64,000 nucleotides of DNA from Viridibacterium sediminicola. GTDB taxonomy: Bacteria; Pseudomonadota; Gammaproteobacteria; Burkholderiales; Rhodocyclaceae. This document shows positions 1 through 8,355 of this stretch, one piece after another. How positions within the stretch are numbered: the stretch's first letter is position 1; every line of letters starts with the position of its first letter. The DNA lies in assembly GCF_039631295.1 (NCBI RefSeq), contig NZ_JBDIVE010000011.1, positions 91,103-155,102 on the forward strand. The letters run 5' to 3'. The notes beneath the pieces were generated by a model. It saw only the letters and a list, made by a program, of their open reading frames with translations. It made no database searches and was not told the DNA's origin. A program made the position numbers and the translations under genes.

Positions 1-1146
1 CTCGTCCATCTCGAACACGATGTCGTACGGCACCTTGGCTTCGGCCAGCAGCACGTTCATGTGGCCAGGCATGCGACCGGCCACCGGGTGGATGCCGAAG
101 CGCACATTGACGCCTTTTTCGCGCAGCAAGCTGGTGATCTCGTAGACGATGTGCTGGGCTTGGGCAACCGCCATGCCGTAGCCCGGAACGATGATCACGT
201 TCTTCGCTTCGCGCAGCAGCTCGGCGGTTTCCGCCGCCAGGATCGGATTCACTTCACCCGCGGGTTCGACACTGCCGGCCGCAGGCTTGGGCGCCGGTGT
301 GCCACCGTCGGAACCGAAGCCGCCGGCGATCACGCTCAAGAAGTTGCGGTTCATCGCCGCGCACATGATGTACGAGAGGATCGCACCCGAGGAACCGACC
401 AAGGCGCCGATGACGATCAGCAGGTCGTTGGAGAGCATGAAGCCGGTGGCTGCAGCCGCCCAGCCCGAGTAGCTGTTGAGCATCGACACCACCACCGGCA
501 TGTCGGCACCGCCGATGGCCATCACCATGTGCACGCCGAACAGCAGCGAGATCACGGTCATCACGATCAGCGGCAGCATGCCTTCAGCGACGGTTTCGGC
601 GTGCAGGAACTGGGCGCCGAAATAGATCACCACCAGCAGGCCGATCAGGTTGATGAAGTGGCGGCCCGGCAGCAGCAGCGGCTTGCCGCCGATCTTGCCG
701 GAGAGCTTGCAGAAGGCGATCACCGAACCGGAGAAAGTGACGGCGCCGATGAGGATGCCGACGTAGATCTCGACTTCATGAATCAGCTTTTCCGCGCCGC
801 TCATGGCGATCGAGGTGTCGATATAGCTGGCGAAACCGACCAGACAGGCGGCCAGACCGACCATGCTGTGCATCAGCGCGACCAGCTCGGGCATTTGGGT
901 CATCTTGACGACGCGGGCGGCATACAAGCCGATACCGCCACCGACGACCATCGCACCGATGATCCAGGGCAGGCCGGCAGCACTGACGCGCGGGCCGAAC
1001 ACGGTGGCCAGCACGGCGATGGTCATGCCGAGGACGCCGTAGAAGTTACCGCGACGTGCGGTTTCCTGATTGGACAGCCCACCCAGGCAGAGGATGAACA
1101 GGATGCTTGCTCCGAGGTAGGAGACCGTAGCCAAACTTGCAGACAT
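1..1146 (-). CDS. pntB: NAD(P) transhydrogenase subunit beta (3' end cut by window)
   Basis: This is the membrane subunit of the proton-translocating transhydrogenase, which uses the proton gradient to reduce NADP+ with NADH. The visible 382 codons start MSASLATVSYLGASILFIL and run through several hydrophobic helices, including LHSMVGLAACLVGFASYIDT-like and GAVTFSGSVIAF segments typical of PntB. They continue into the NADP-binding domain (the window ends within LLAEAKVPYDIVFEMDE). The family is about 460 residues, so roughly 80 codons lie outside the window. The start is supported by an AAGGAGAA ribosome site just upstream. It lies 13 bases downstream of pntA and is almost certainly co-transcribed with it. 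Confidence 0.95.
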   Translation of the reverse strand, partial: MSASLATVSYLGASILFILCLGGLSNQETARRGNFYGVLGMTIAVLATVFGPRVSAAGLPWIIGAMVVGGGIGLYAARVVKMTQMPELVALMHSMVGLAACLVGFASYIDTSIAMSGAEKLIHEVEIYVGILIGAVTFSGSVIAFCKLSGKIGGKPLLLPGRHFINLIGLLVVIYFGAQFLHAETVAEGMLPLIVMTVISLLFGVHMVMAIGGADMPVVVSMLNSYSGWAAAATGFMLSNDLLIVIGALVGSSGAILSYIMCAAMNRNFLSVIAGGFGSDGGTPAPKPAAGSVEPAGEVNPILAAETAELLREAKNVIIVPGYGMAVAQAQHIVYEITSLLREKGVNVRFGIHPVAGRMPGHMNVLLAEAKVPYDIVFEMDE

Positions 1147-1159
1147 TCTTCAATTCTCC

Positions 1160-2746
1160 TTATTTGCGGAACATGGCCAGCATGCGCTGGGTGACAGCAA
1201 AGCCGCCGAACATATTGATGGTGGCGAGCACGATGGCACCGATGGCCAGCCAGCGGATCACTTCATCCGGGCGCGCAATGCCGCCGGCGAGCGGCGGTGC
1301 GATCTGCACCAGGGCGCCGATGGCGATGATGCTGCTGACCGCATTGGTCACGCTCATCAGCGGCGTGTGCAGCGCCGGTTTGACGTTCCACACCACCATG
1401 TAGCCGACAAAGCAGGCCAGCACGAAGACCGTGAAGTGGCCGAGGAAGGCGACCGGCGCGTAGGCACCGATCAAGCCGAACAGCGCTGCGGCGACGAGGA
1501 ACAGGATGGCAATCTTCTGCGCCGCAATCGGCTCGCTCGGCGCGCCGTGGGCGGCGGCTTTCTTCGGCGCGACAACGGCCGCAGCCGGCTTGGCGGCGGG
1601 CGCCGGCGGCAGCTTGGGGGCGGGCGCCGGCCAGGTGATCTCGCCGTCCTTGATCACGGTGAGGCCACGGATCGCGTCATCTTCAAAATTGACGTTGATC
1701 TGGCCATCCTTGGTCTTGCACAGCTCTTCGCTGAGACGGAACAGATTGGTCGCGTAGAGCGTCGAGGACTGGCGCGACAGGCGGCTGACCAGATCGGTGT
1801 AGCCGATGATGGTGACGCCATGGCGCACCACGGCTTCGCCCGGCACGGTGAGCTCGCAGTTGCCGCCTTGTTCGGCGGCCATGTCGACGATCACGCTGCC
1901 CGGCTTCATCGACTTGACCATCTCGGCGGTGATCAGCTTGGGCGCCGGCTTGCCCGGAATCAGCGCGGTGGTGATGATGATGTCGACTTCGCGCGCCTGC
2001 TTGGCGTACATCTCGCGCTGCGCTTGCTGGAAGCCTTCGGACATCACCTTGGCGTAGCCGCCGCCGCCCGAGCCTTCTTCTTCGTAATCGACCTTGACGA
2101 ATTCACCGCCCAACGATTTGACCTGGTCGGCCACTTCGGCACGCGTGTCATTGGCGCGCACCACGGCGCCCAGACCGGCTGCGGTACCGATGGCGGCCAG
2201 ACCAGCAACGCCGGCACCGGCGATGAAGACTTTGGCCGGCGGCACCTTGCCGGCCGCAGTGATCTGACCATTGAAGAAGCGGCCAAAACCATTGGCGGCT
2301 TCGATCACGGCGCGATAGCCGGCGACGCCGGCTTGCGAGGTCAGCGCGTCCATCTTCTGCGCGCGGCTGAGCTGGCGCGGCAGCGCGTCGATGGCCAGCA
2401 CGGTGACTTTCTTGGCGGCCAGCTTCTGCAGCAGTTCGGGGTTTTGTGCCGGCCAGATGAAGGACACCAGGGTGCTACCTTCACGCAGCTGGGCGACTTC
2501 TTCATCGTTCGGTGCGCGCACCTTGAAGATGATGTCGGCGCCCGCCCACAACTGGGCAGCGCTATCCGCGATCTGCGCACCGGCCGCGCGGTAAGCGTCG
2601 TCGTCGAGGTCGGCGAGGGCGCCGGCACCGCTTTCGACGAGGACGCCGAAACCGAGCTTGATCAGCTTTTCGACGACCTCGGGGACGGTCGCCACACGTT
2701 TCTCACCGACAAAGACTTCTCGTGGCACTCCAACAATCAGTGACAT
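1160..2746 (-). CDS. pntA: NAD(P) transhydrogenase subunit alpha
   Basis: This is the NAD(H)-binding subunit of the inner-membrane transhydrogenase, 528 residues, close to the enterobacterial length of about 510. The N-terminal AlaDH/PNT domain begins MSLIVGVPREVFVGEKRVAT. The Rossmann motif GAGVAGLAAIGTAAGLGA lies near residue 175. An Ala/Pro-rich linker near residues 375-402 leads into a C-terminal block of about four membrane helices. The soluble and membrane parts are thus fused in one chain, as in E. coli, and are not split into PntAA and PntAB. A GGAGAA ribosome site precedes the ATG. It is the first gene of the pntAB operon. Confidence 0.96.
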   Translation of the reverse strand: MSLIVGVPREVFVGEKRVATVPEVVEKLIKLGFGVLVESGAGALADLDDDAYRAAGAQIADSAAQLWAGADIIFKVRAPNDEEVAQLREGSTLVSFIWPAQNPELLQKLAAKKVTVLAIDALPRQLSRAQKMDALTSQAGVAGYRAVIEAANGFGRFFNGQITAAGKVPPAKVFIAGAGVAGLAAIGTAAGLGAVVRANDTRAEVADQVKSLGGEFVKVDYEEEGSGGGGYAKVMSEGFQQAQREMYAKQAREVDIIITTALIPGKPAPKLITAEMVKSMKPGSVIVDMAAEQGGNCELTVPGEAVVRHGVTIIGYTDLVSRLSRQSSTLYATNLFRLSEELCKTKDGQINVNFEDDAIRGLTVIKDGEITWPAPAPKLPPAPAAKPAAAVVAPKKAAAHGAPSEPIAAQKIAILFLVAAALFGLIGAYAPVAFLGHFTVFVLACFVGYMVVWNVKPALHTPLMSVTNAVSSIIAIGALVQIAPPLAGGIARPDEVIRWLAIGAIVLATINMFGGFAVTQRMLAMFRK

Positions 2747-3082
2747 GCCTAGTTCTCCATTATTAAGGGTCTGCTAAGCATCATCCGCCTTGCTGCGCAG
2801 ACGATCCTTGCCAGACCCTTGAGCCAAAAACCACAAACACGACAGCCTGGCGGCCGCTTGCTGCCGCTCTGCGTGTCTTACAACTATCCACGACCATACT
2901 ACAAAGCTAGCGTCGGCACCCGTACACAAGGCAAAACTACCTTGATTGACGGCGAATTCGCAGCGTTCAGCTGCCAGCAGACGCGTCCGGCGATACGTGC
3001 ATGCCCGACACGGGGGAGCAGATGAGCACACAGCGTGCCAGCTATTCCTCGCGCCGATTTGATCCAGGGCGAAGCACGGCGC
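2747..3082. other. Intergenic stretch between gspN and pntA
   Basis: These 336 bases separate the last gene of the secretion operon (gspN) from pntA; both lie on the minus strand. The stretch must hold the pntAB promoter and probably the end of the gsp transcript. Apart from the pntA ribosome site (GGAGAA) I see no convincing sigma-70 boxes, no hairpin with a T tract and no conserved coding frame. Short open frames here have neither ribosome sites nor recognisable products. Confidence 0.5.
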
Positions 3083-3838
3083 TCAGCGTGCCCGCGAATT
3101 GAAATTGAGGAGCATCTTGCCCGGCGTGGCGCTGCGCTGTACCCAGCGTCCGGCAACCGCAGGCAGACGGCCGACGAAGGCTGGATCGCCTTCCACCGTC
3201 CCTTGCAGCTGGACTTCTTGTGGCGAGATGCGGCCACTGCCATTGAGCAGCACTTCGCCATTGAGGGTGTCCAGACGCAGCTGGATGTCGGCGCCCTGGC
3301 CTTCGACGGCGAGGTGGTAATTGCCGAACTGGCGGCCGGGGAACAGGTCGGACGCCGCACCGCGCCAGAACAGCTCGGCATGTCCATTGCAGAGGCGGCG
3401 CCAGTTGCACTGCCAGCGTTCGATATTGAGGCTGAAGTCGCCACGCCAGCCGGCGCGCGCGAGGGTGTTGGGAATCTGGTCGAGCACCGCACGCACCGGC
3501 AGCTGGATCGCCACGCTATTGGCGGCCACCCCCGTCGGCGAGGCCGACAGCGCGAAAGCCGGCAGGCCGGCGACCGACATCGACCAGCTGACGCGGGCGC
3601 GCAGCAGGTCCAGCGGCAGCCAGCGCCAGCGGATCGGGGTGAGCGGAATGCGCGCGCCGTCTTCCGGGTCGCGCACGGCCAGGCGCGCCTCGCCATGCCA
3701 CAGGCTGCCCTGTGCATCGATCAGCGCCAGCTGATCGTGGCTGAGGCGGCGCAGGCTCTCGTCCCACACGGTGGCCGGTGCACGCACGATGATCGCGGCC
3801 ACGAGCAGGGCGAGAAACAGCAAGCCTTGTTTGAGCAT
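3083..3838 (-). CDS. gspN: Type II secretion system protein N
   Basis: A 251-residue protein with an N-terminal membrane anchor (LLFLALLVAAIIVRAPATVW) followed by a periplasmic domain that starts with the GspN-typical SHDQLALIDAQGSLWHGEA. GspN is an accessory component of many but not all type II secretion systems and is inserted in the inner membrane. It is the last gene of the gspC-N operon, 9 bases after gspM. Its precise role in the machine is not settled in the family. Confidence 0.88.
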   Translation of the reverse strand: MLKQGLLFLALLVAAIIVRAPATVWDESLRRLSHDQLALIDAQGSLWHGEARLAVRDPEDGARIPLTPIRWRWLPLDLLRARVSWSMSVAGLPAFALSASPTGVAANSVAIQLPVRAVLDQIPNTLARAGWRGDFSLNIERWQCNWRRLCNGHAELFWRGAASDLFPGRQFGNYHLAVEGQGADIQLRLDTLNGEVLLNGSGRISPQEVQLQGTVEGDPAFVGRLPAVAGRWVQRSATPGKMLLNFNSRAR

Positions 3839-3847
3839 CCTGCGCGC

Positions 3848-4345
3848 TCAGGCCGCCGGCATCAGCCGCACTTCGACCGTGACCCCGCCGCTGCCCTGGC
3901 TGACATCCAGATAGACCACGCGCAGGCCATTGTTGCGCTGGGTGTCGGCCAGCCAAGGGATGAAGCTGTCGAAGGCAATGCCCTTGCCCTGAGCGATCAG
4001 CTGGTTGCCGTCGCTGCGCACCAGCAGCGCAAAGCCGCGCGCGGTCGCGCTGCTTTGCACGCTGCCCAGCAATTGCGGCAGATCGCTGATCGGCGGCGCC
4101 GGCAGATTGCGCAAGCGCGCCAGCTCGGCCGCTTCAGTCTGCATGCGTGCGAGCTGCGCCTCGGTGCGCGGCAGGGCGACATCGAGCTGCTGACGGGTAC
4201 GCGACTGCCAGTCATGCAGCAGCCACAGCAGGGTCAGCGCCAGCAAGATACTGCCGATCAGCAGGATGCGCCGCTCGCGCGCGCTCAGACGGGCCAGCAG
4301 GCTGCGCAGTTGTTGCAGCGGGTGCAGGGTTTGAGGGCTTTTCAT
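3848..4345 (-). CDS. gspM: Type II secretion system protein M
   Basis: 165 residues. A short cytoplasmic N terminus is followed by one membrane helix (RRILLIGSILLALTLLWLL, about residues 25-44) and a periplasmic ferredoxin-like domain ending VTVEVRLMPAA. GspM partners GspL in the inner-membrane platform that couples the GspE ATPase to the pseudopilus. The start overlaps the gspL stop by four bases (ATGA), so translation is probably coupled. Confidence 0.9.
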   Translation of the reverse strand: MKSPQTLHPLQQLRSLLARLSARERRILLIGSILLALTLLWLLHDWQSRTRQQLDVALPRTEAQLARMQTEAAELARLRNLPAPPISDLPQLLGSVQSSATARGFALLVRSDGNQLIAQGKGIAFDSFIPWLADTQRNNGLRVVYLDVSQGSGGVTVEVRLMPAA

Positions 4346-5517
4346 CGCGCGCTCCTTTGTAGCGAGAGGCTGGTGCCGCCACTGGCGCTGGCGGTGATGC
4401 CGCGCGTTTCAAGACGGCTCTGCAGCGCCGCGATGTCCAGCGGCTTGGCAAAGGTGACGACCAGCGCGCCGGCGTCGTAATGCAGGGCTTGCAGCGAATT
4501 GGTGGCATCGCTGCCCAGGGCCAGGGCCAGTTCATTGAGCAGGGCGAGCATGTCGTCATCGGCTTGCAGACCATGGCGCTGGCGCTGGCTCTGCAATTCG
4601 CGATGCAGTTGCAGCGGCGCGTCGAGCAGGGCGCGGCCCGGCAGCTGGGTGCGCGCCAGTTCGTTCATGCGTGCGCGCAGGCCTTGCAACTCGTGCTGGC
4701 GCAGCAGGGTGCTGCCGACACCGAGCAGCAGGTTCAGCAGCAGTACCACCGCGATCAGCCACAGCGCCGGGCGCAGGCCGCGCAGCAGCTTGCTGCGTGC
4801 GTGGCCGGACTGGAACTCGCCGTGCAGCAGATTGACCGCGTCTTCGGCGACTTCATGCCAGGCCCAGTGGGGGCTGGATTCGACCGCCAGCTGGGCGCCT
4901 TGCAGCGCTTGCACGCTGGCCGCATCGAGGCCATAGGCCAGGATGCGCGCCGGCAGGCTGCCGCGGGCCTGGGCTTGCAGGATGCTGGTGGCGATGATCG
5001 GCGGCAGCTCACCGGGCTGGCCGGGTGCGTCATCGACAATGGCATGGGCGCTGGAGGCGCGCAGCAGCCAGTGGCCGGCGTCAGCTGCCAGGGTCCAGGC
5101 ATCGGCGCTGACCGGCAGACCGGCGAGCGCCGACCAGGCCGCATCGAGCGGGCGGTCGATGGCCTGGAACTGCGCGCTGAGGCGCTTCATGCGCTCGCGC
5201 GCGACGACCAGCACCGACCAGTTTTCTTCCTCGCGAAGCAGAGGCGTGAAATGCTGGCTGTCGGGCTCGCGCAGTAATTGTTCCTCGATCGCGAAGGGCA
5301 GGGCGCGCAGTTGCTCGCGCGGTCGCGCCTGCGGCAGCTTGACCTGCACCCAGCCGACCTGGGTGCCGCTGAGCACGGCTTCGACGCGCTCGCAACGCGG
5401 CCAGGCCGCAGGCGCCGAATGGCCGCTGGCGCTGACGGCGCCTTTGTCGATGACGACCCAGTGGGCTTCCGGCTGATCGGGCCAGGCATCGTGGATCAGG
5501 ACGCGCAGGGTACTCAT
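4342..5517 (-). CDS. gspL: Type II secretion system protein L
   Basis: 391 residues from the ATG giving MSTLRVLIHDAWPDQPEAHW. The open frame extends further upstream, but that part lies inside gspK and looks non-native. The N-terminal two thirds form the cytoplasmic actin-like domain that docks onto GspE. A membrane helix follows near residue 265 (LWLIAVVLLLNLLLGVGS), then a periplasmic ferredoxin-like domain. The start lies 4 bases after the gspK stop and the end overlaps gspM by four bases. Confidence 0.9.
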   Translation of the reverse strand: MSTLRVLIHDAWPDQPEAHWVVIDKGAVSASGHSAPAAWPRCERVEAVLSGTQVGWVQVKLPQARPREQLRALPFAIEEQLLREPDSQHFTPLLREEENWSVLVVARERMKRLSAQFQAIDRPLDAAWSALAGLPVSADAWTLAADAGHWLLRASSAHAIVDDAPGQPGELPPIIATSILQAQARGSLPARILAYGLDAASVQALQGAQLAVESSPHWAWHEVAEDAVNLLHGEFQSGHARSKLLRGLRPALWLIAVVLLLNLLLGVGSTLLRQHELQGLRARMNELARTQLPGRALLDAPLQLHRELQSQRQRHGLQADDDMLALLNELALALGSDATNSLQALHYDAGALVVTFAKPLDIAALQSRLETRGITASASGGTSLSLQRSAR

Positions 5518-5521
5518 GGCT

Positions 5522-6487
5522 TCAGAGGATGGTTTCGTAAATGATGTCGGGACGCGGCAGATTGCGCCGCAGCAGGATCTGCATATGGGTCGTCGCGTCG
5601 CCCCAGCGCGCGCGTCCGGTGGCCATGAAATACAGGCTCTGGACGTCGAACTGAGCGGCATTGTAGCTGCTGCTCGCCGGCAGTTGCCCGGTGAAGTCGG
5701 CGACGTTGCGGAAATACTTGTTGGCACGCGTCAGCACGATCTGGCGCGCGGTGGCCAGCGACAGATTGCTCACGAAGGCGCTCAGCACCTCGGCGCTGGC
5801 CGTGTTGACATTGATCCGCGTGGCCTCGGCCGGCAGGGCGGCGATGTGCGGGCGCAGGCGTTCGAGCAGCTGCGGCGTCATGCCGCTGACGGCGAGCAAT
5901 TCCTTGATCGAGATGATGGGCGCATTGGGCGGCATGATCTTCTGCTGCTGGCCGGCGTACCAGGCCGCCTCGGCGCCACGGGCGAGGGGTTCGGAGTCGG
6001 TGTCGATCCAGTCGGTGACTGCATCGACAAGCGACTCGGCCTGCTTGGGCGAGACATCCAGCGCTTCGAGCAGGCGTTCGAAAATGGCTTGCTGGGCCGG
6101 GTCACGCACGCCTTGCACGACCAGGGTATTGATATTGAAGCGGCCGGACTGGTCGATGATCTCGCCGCTGACGCGCCCTTCTTCATCAATGGGCAGATTG
6201 CTGACCGGAATGCTCCACTCTTCACGCAGATGGTCGACATTGCCGGTGCGCTTCTGGTCGAACTCCAGCACATTGCGGATCCAGTCGCCTGCTGCGCGTG
6301 CCAGCCAGCGCGCCTGCGCCTGGTCGCTGCGGCCGCCGAGCTGCTCGATGGCCGCACCGTGCTCGGCGACAATGGCGCTGGAGATCAGCGCGATCAGCGC
6401 CACCGTGAGGATCGCCATCAGCAGCGCCGCGCCGCGCTGGCGCGGCGGTTTAGTGCAGCGCGAAGAGGCGTTGGATATGGCCGACAT
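5522..6487 (-). CDS. gspK: Type II secretion minor pseudopilin K
   Basis: A large minor pseudopilin (321 residues) that caps the pseudopilus tip together with GspI and GspJ. The class III leader is RQRG followed by AALLMAILTVALIALISSA. As usual for GspK, the pilin position +5 does not carry glutamate. The large inserted alpha domain includes helix-hairpin-helix-like text such as LLAVSGMTPQLLERLRPHI. I chose the ATG at 6487 (MSAISNASSRC). An upstream in-frame ATG at 6505 adds six residues. Either start overlaps the end of gspJ by tens of bases. Confidence 0.9.
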   Translation of the reverse strand: MSAISNASSRCTKPPRQRGAALLMAILTVALIALISSAIVAEHGAAIEQLGGRSDQAQARWLARAAGDWIRNVLEFDQKRTGNVDHLREEWSIPVSNLPIDEEGRVSGEIIDQSGRFNINTLVVQGVRDPAQQAIFERLLEALDVSPKQAESLVDAVTDWIDTDSEPLARGAEAAWYAGQQQKIMPPNAPIISIKELLAVSGMTPQLLERLRPHIAALPAEATRINVNTASAEVLSAFVSNLSLATARQIVLTRANKYFRNVADFTGQLPASSSYNAAQFDVQSLYFMATGRARWGDATTHMQILLRRNLPRPDIIYETIL

Positions 6488-7010
6488 TTTCGATGTCCAG
6501 GTCAAGACGGATACCCAGCGGCAGCGCGCTGGTTTGAGTGGGCGGCCAGGTTTCCTGCCAGTTGTGCGAGCTGTCGAGCACGGCCCAGCGCAGATTGCTG
6601 ACGCCGTCGAGGATCAGCTCGGCGTCCGGATCGGGAGATGGCACGTTGTGCGGCCAGCGCAGCAGCATCAGCTGGTTCTGCTCGACCCGGAAACCGGACA
6701 GGCGCGCGCCTTGCTGCGCGTCGCTGCGCCAGAAATAGATGCGCTGATTGCCGTCTTCGAGCTTTTCGAGCTTGAAGTCCGCCTGCGCCTTGGGCGAGGG
6801 ATCCTTGCGCTGCGCCACCTGCATCAGGTTGTTCTCGATCAGCGCGAAGCCGCGCGCCAGGCGCTCCCAGCGATGTTCCACGCTGAGGATGCGGTCGCGG
6901 CTGTTGAGCGCGGCATCGAGTGCGCGCCAGGACATGATGCCCAGCACGGCCATGATCAGCAGGGCAACGAGCAGTTCGAGCAGGGTGAAGCCGGCCGTTT
7001 TGCGCATCAT
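6450..7010 (-). CDS. gspJ: Type II secretion minor pseudopilin J
   Basis: 186 residues with a canonical prepilin leader, MMRKTAG cut before FTLLELLVALLIMAVLG, including the +5 glutamate. The body (SWRALDAALNSRDRIL, then FRVEQNQLMLLRW) matches GspJ. It is expected to be processed by the GspO/PilD prepilin peptidase, which is not encoded in this operon and must come from elsewhere, perhaps shared with type IV pili. Its start shares one base with the gspI stop. Confidence 0.92.
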   Translation of the reverse strand: MMRKTAGFTLLELLVALLIMAVLGIMSWRALDAALNSRDRILSVEHRWERLARGFALIENNLMQVAQRKDPSPKAQADFKLEKLEDGNQRIYFWRSDAQQGARLSGFRVEQNQLMLLRWPHNVPSPDPDAELILDGVSNLRWAVLDSSHNWQETWPPTQTSALPLGIRLDLDIENVGHIQRLFALH

Positions 7011-7369
7011 CAGGCCTTGGAGGCAAAGCCGATCAGCTTGGCCAGCTGGGTGCCGTCGCGGCCATAGACGATCACGTCGATGCGGCGCAGCAGCGGGTTT
7101 TCGACGGCCTTGATGTCTTCGTGCCAGCGGAAGGTATAGCCGCCTTGCTCGACCTCACCCTCGGCCGAGCCGGCGTCGGGAAAGCGTTCCATCATGCGGT
7201 TCTCGGCCAGGCGGTTCTGCGCGATCCACTGCGCGATGTGGCGCTCGCCCAGCTGGGTGGCCTGACTGGCGGCCATGCCGATGCCACGCGAGGCCGCGCT
7301 CAGCGCCACGGCCAGCATGGCCAGGGCGATCAGCACTTCGAGCAGGGTGAAGGCGCGTTGCTGTTTCAT
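7010..7369 (-). CDS. gspI: Type II secretion minor pseudopilin I
   Basis: 119 residues. The leader MKQQRA precedes FTLLEVLIALAMLAVALSAA, a class III prepilin signal whose -1 residue is alanine; most paralogues have glycine there. The rest (QWIAQNRLAENRM, then YTFRWHEDIKAV) is typical of GspI. It initiates the pseudopilus tip complex with J and K. The start overlaps the gspH stop by four bases. Confidence 0.92.
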   Translation of the reverse strand: MKQQRAFTLLEVLIALAMLAVALSAASRGIGMAASQATQLGERHIAQWIAQNRLAENRMMERFPDAGSAEGEVEQGGYTFRWHEDIKAVENPLLRRIDVIVYGRDGTQLAKLIGFASKA

Positions 7370-7905
7370 GATGCGCTCATGCGCTGGCTGCTCTGTTGTC
7401 CCTTGCGGGCATCCGCAGGCGCGTTGAGCAGGATTTCGCCGGCCGAGTTGCCGACGATGCGTTGTCGGCCATCGGGGGTGTTCAGATCGAGCTGGAAGGG
7501 CGTCGCTTCGGCGCCGAACTGCAGGCGCAGATCGCCCTCGCTGGCGGCCTTGCCATCGATGATCAGCGTGCTGACACTAAGACCGGCATCCCAGTTGTGC
7601 TCGACCAGCTCACGCGGGCTGAACAGCAGCTGCCAGCGTCCGTTGGTGTCGAGCACGCTGAAGCGGTAGCTGGCCGGCAGGAATTCGATCTGGATCGGTG
7701 TGCCGCGCACGGCCGCACGCTCGCTGGCGAACTGCATGACGCGCTGCAGGCGTTCGACTTCGTCCGCCGTGTTGCGCCGGTCGAGCACGCCCAGATTGAT
7801 GCTGACCAGACCGACCGTGATGCTCATGATGAGCACCACGATCATCATCTCGATGAGCGTGAAGCCGGCCGAACGCCGCTTACATCCAGGAGCCGATATC
7901 GGCAT
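7366..7905 (-). CDS. gspH: Type II secretion minor pseudopilin H
   Basis: 179 residues from the ATG giving MPISAPGCKRRSAG, cut before FTLIEMMIVVLIMSITVG. The start lies inside the last codons of gspG (about 26 bases of overlap), and the in-frame extension further upstream is the wrong frame of gspG. The body contains RTPIQIEFLPASYRFSVLD, a GspH beta-sandwich feature. GspH joins the major pseudopilin to the tip complex. Confidence 0.88.
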   Translation of the reverse strand: MPISAPGCKRRSAGFTLIEMMIVVLIMSITVGLVSINLGVLDRRNTADEVERLQRVMQFASERAAVRGTPIQIEFLPASYRFSVLDTNGRWQLLFSPRELVEHNWDAGLSVSTLIIDGKAASEGDLRLQFGAEATPFQLDLNTPDGRQRIVGNSAGEILLNAPADARKGQQSSQRMSAS

Positions 7906-8326
7906 TACCGCCTTCGCCACCCGGTTGGCCGTCCGCGCCCAGGCTCCACACATCGATGTCGCCATGTACGCCAGGATTGAGGTACTGGTAAGGGCTGCCC
8001 CAGGGGTCCTTGGGCAGTTTGTCGAGGTAGCCGCCCTTCTTCCAGGCAGGCGGAATCGGCGCCAGGCTGGGGGCCTTGACGAGGGCGTCGAGGCCCTGGT
8101 CATTGGTCGGGTAGCTGCGGTTGTCGAGCTTGTAGAGGCGCAGCGCGGTGACCAGGTTGCCGATGTCCGAACGTGCCGCGGTGATCCGCGCCTCATCCGG
8201 CTTGTCCATGATCTTGGGCACGATCAGGGCAGCGAGGATGCCCATGATGACGACCACGATCATGATCTCAATGAGGGTGAAGCCGGCTTGTCCTGAGGCC
8301 CGGATCCGTGTGTCGCTGATCTGCAT
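7880..8326 (-). CDS. gspG: Type II secretion major pseudopilin G
   Basis: 148 residues. The leader ends ASGQAG before FTLIEIMIVVVIMGILAALI. The soluble domain contains the GspG hallmarks LDNRSYPTNDQGLDALV and KDPWGSPYQYLNPG and the calcium-site region near the end (SLGADGQPGGEGGNADIGSW). It is the main subunit of the periplasmic pseudopilus. The ATG at 8326 is preceded by a GGAGA ribosome site. An open extension upstream has no family similarity. Confidence 0.95.
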   Translation of the reverse strand: MQISDTRIRASGQAGFTLIEIMIVVVIMGILAALIVPKIMDKPDEARITAARSDIGNLVTALRLYKLDNRSYPTNDQGLDALVKAPSLAPIPPAWKKGGYLDKLPKDPWGSPYQYLNPGVHGDIDVWSLGADGQPGGEGGNADIGSWM

Positions 8327-8355
8327 GAAGTCTCCGTGTTGAAAAGTGCGCCCGC

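Noticed and set aside
1367..2743. 458-codon open frame opposite pntA
   Set aside because: The same antisense effect of high third-position GC. The product is His/Asp/Arg-rich and unlike any protein family.
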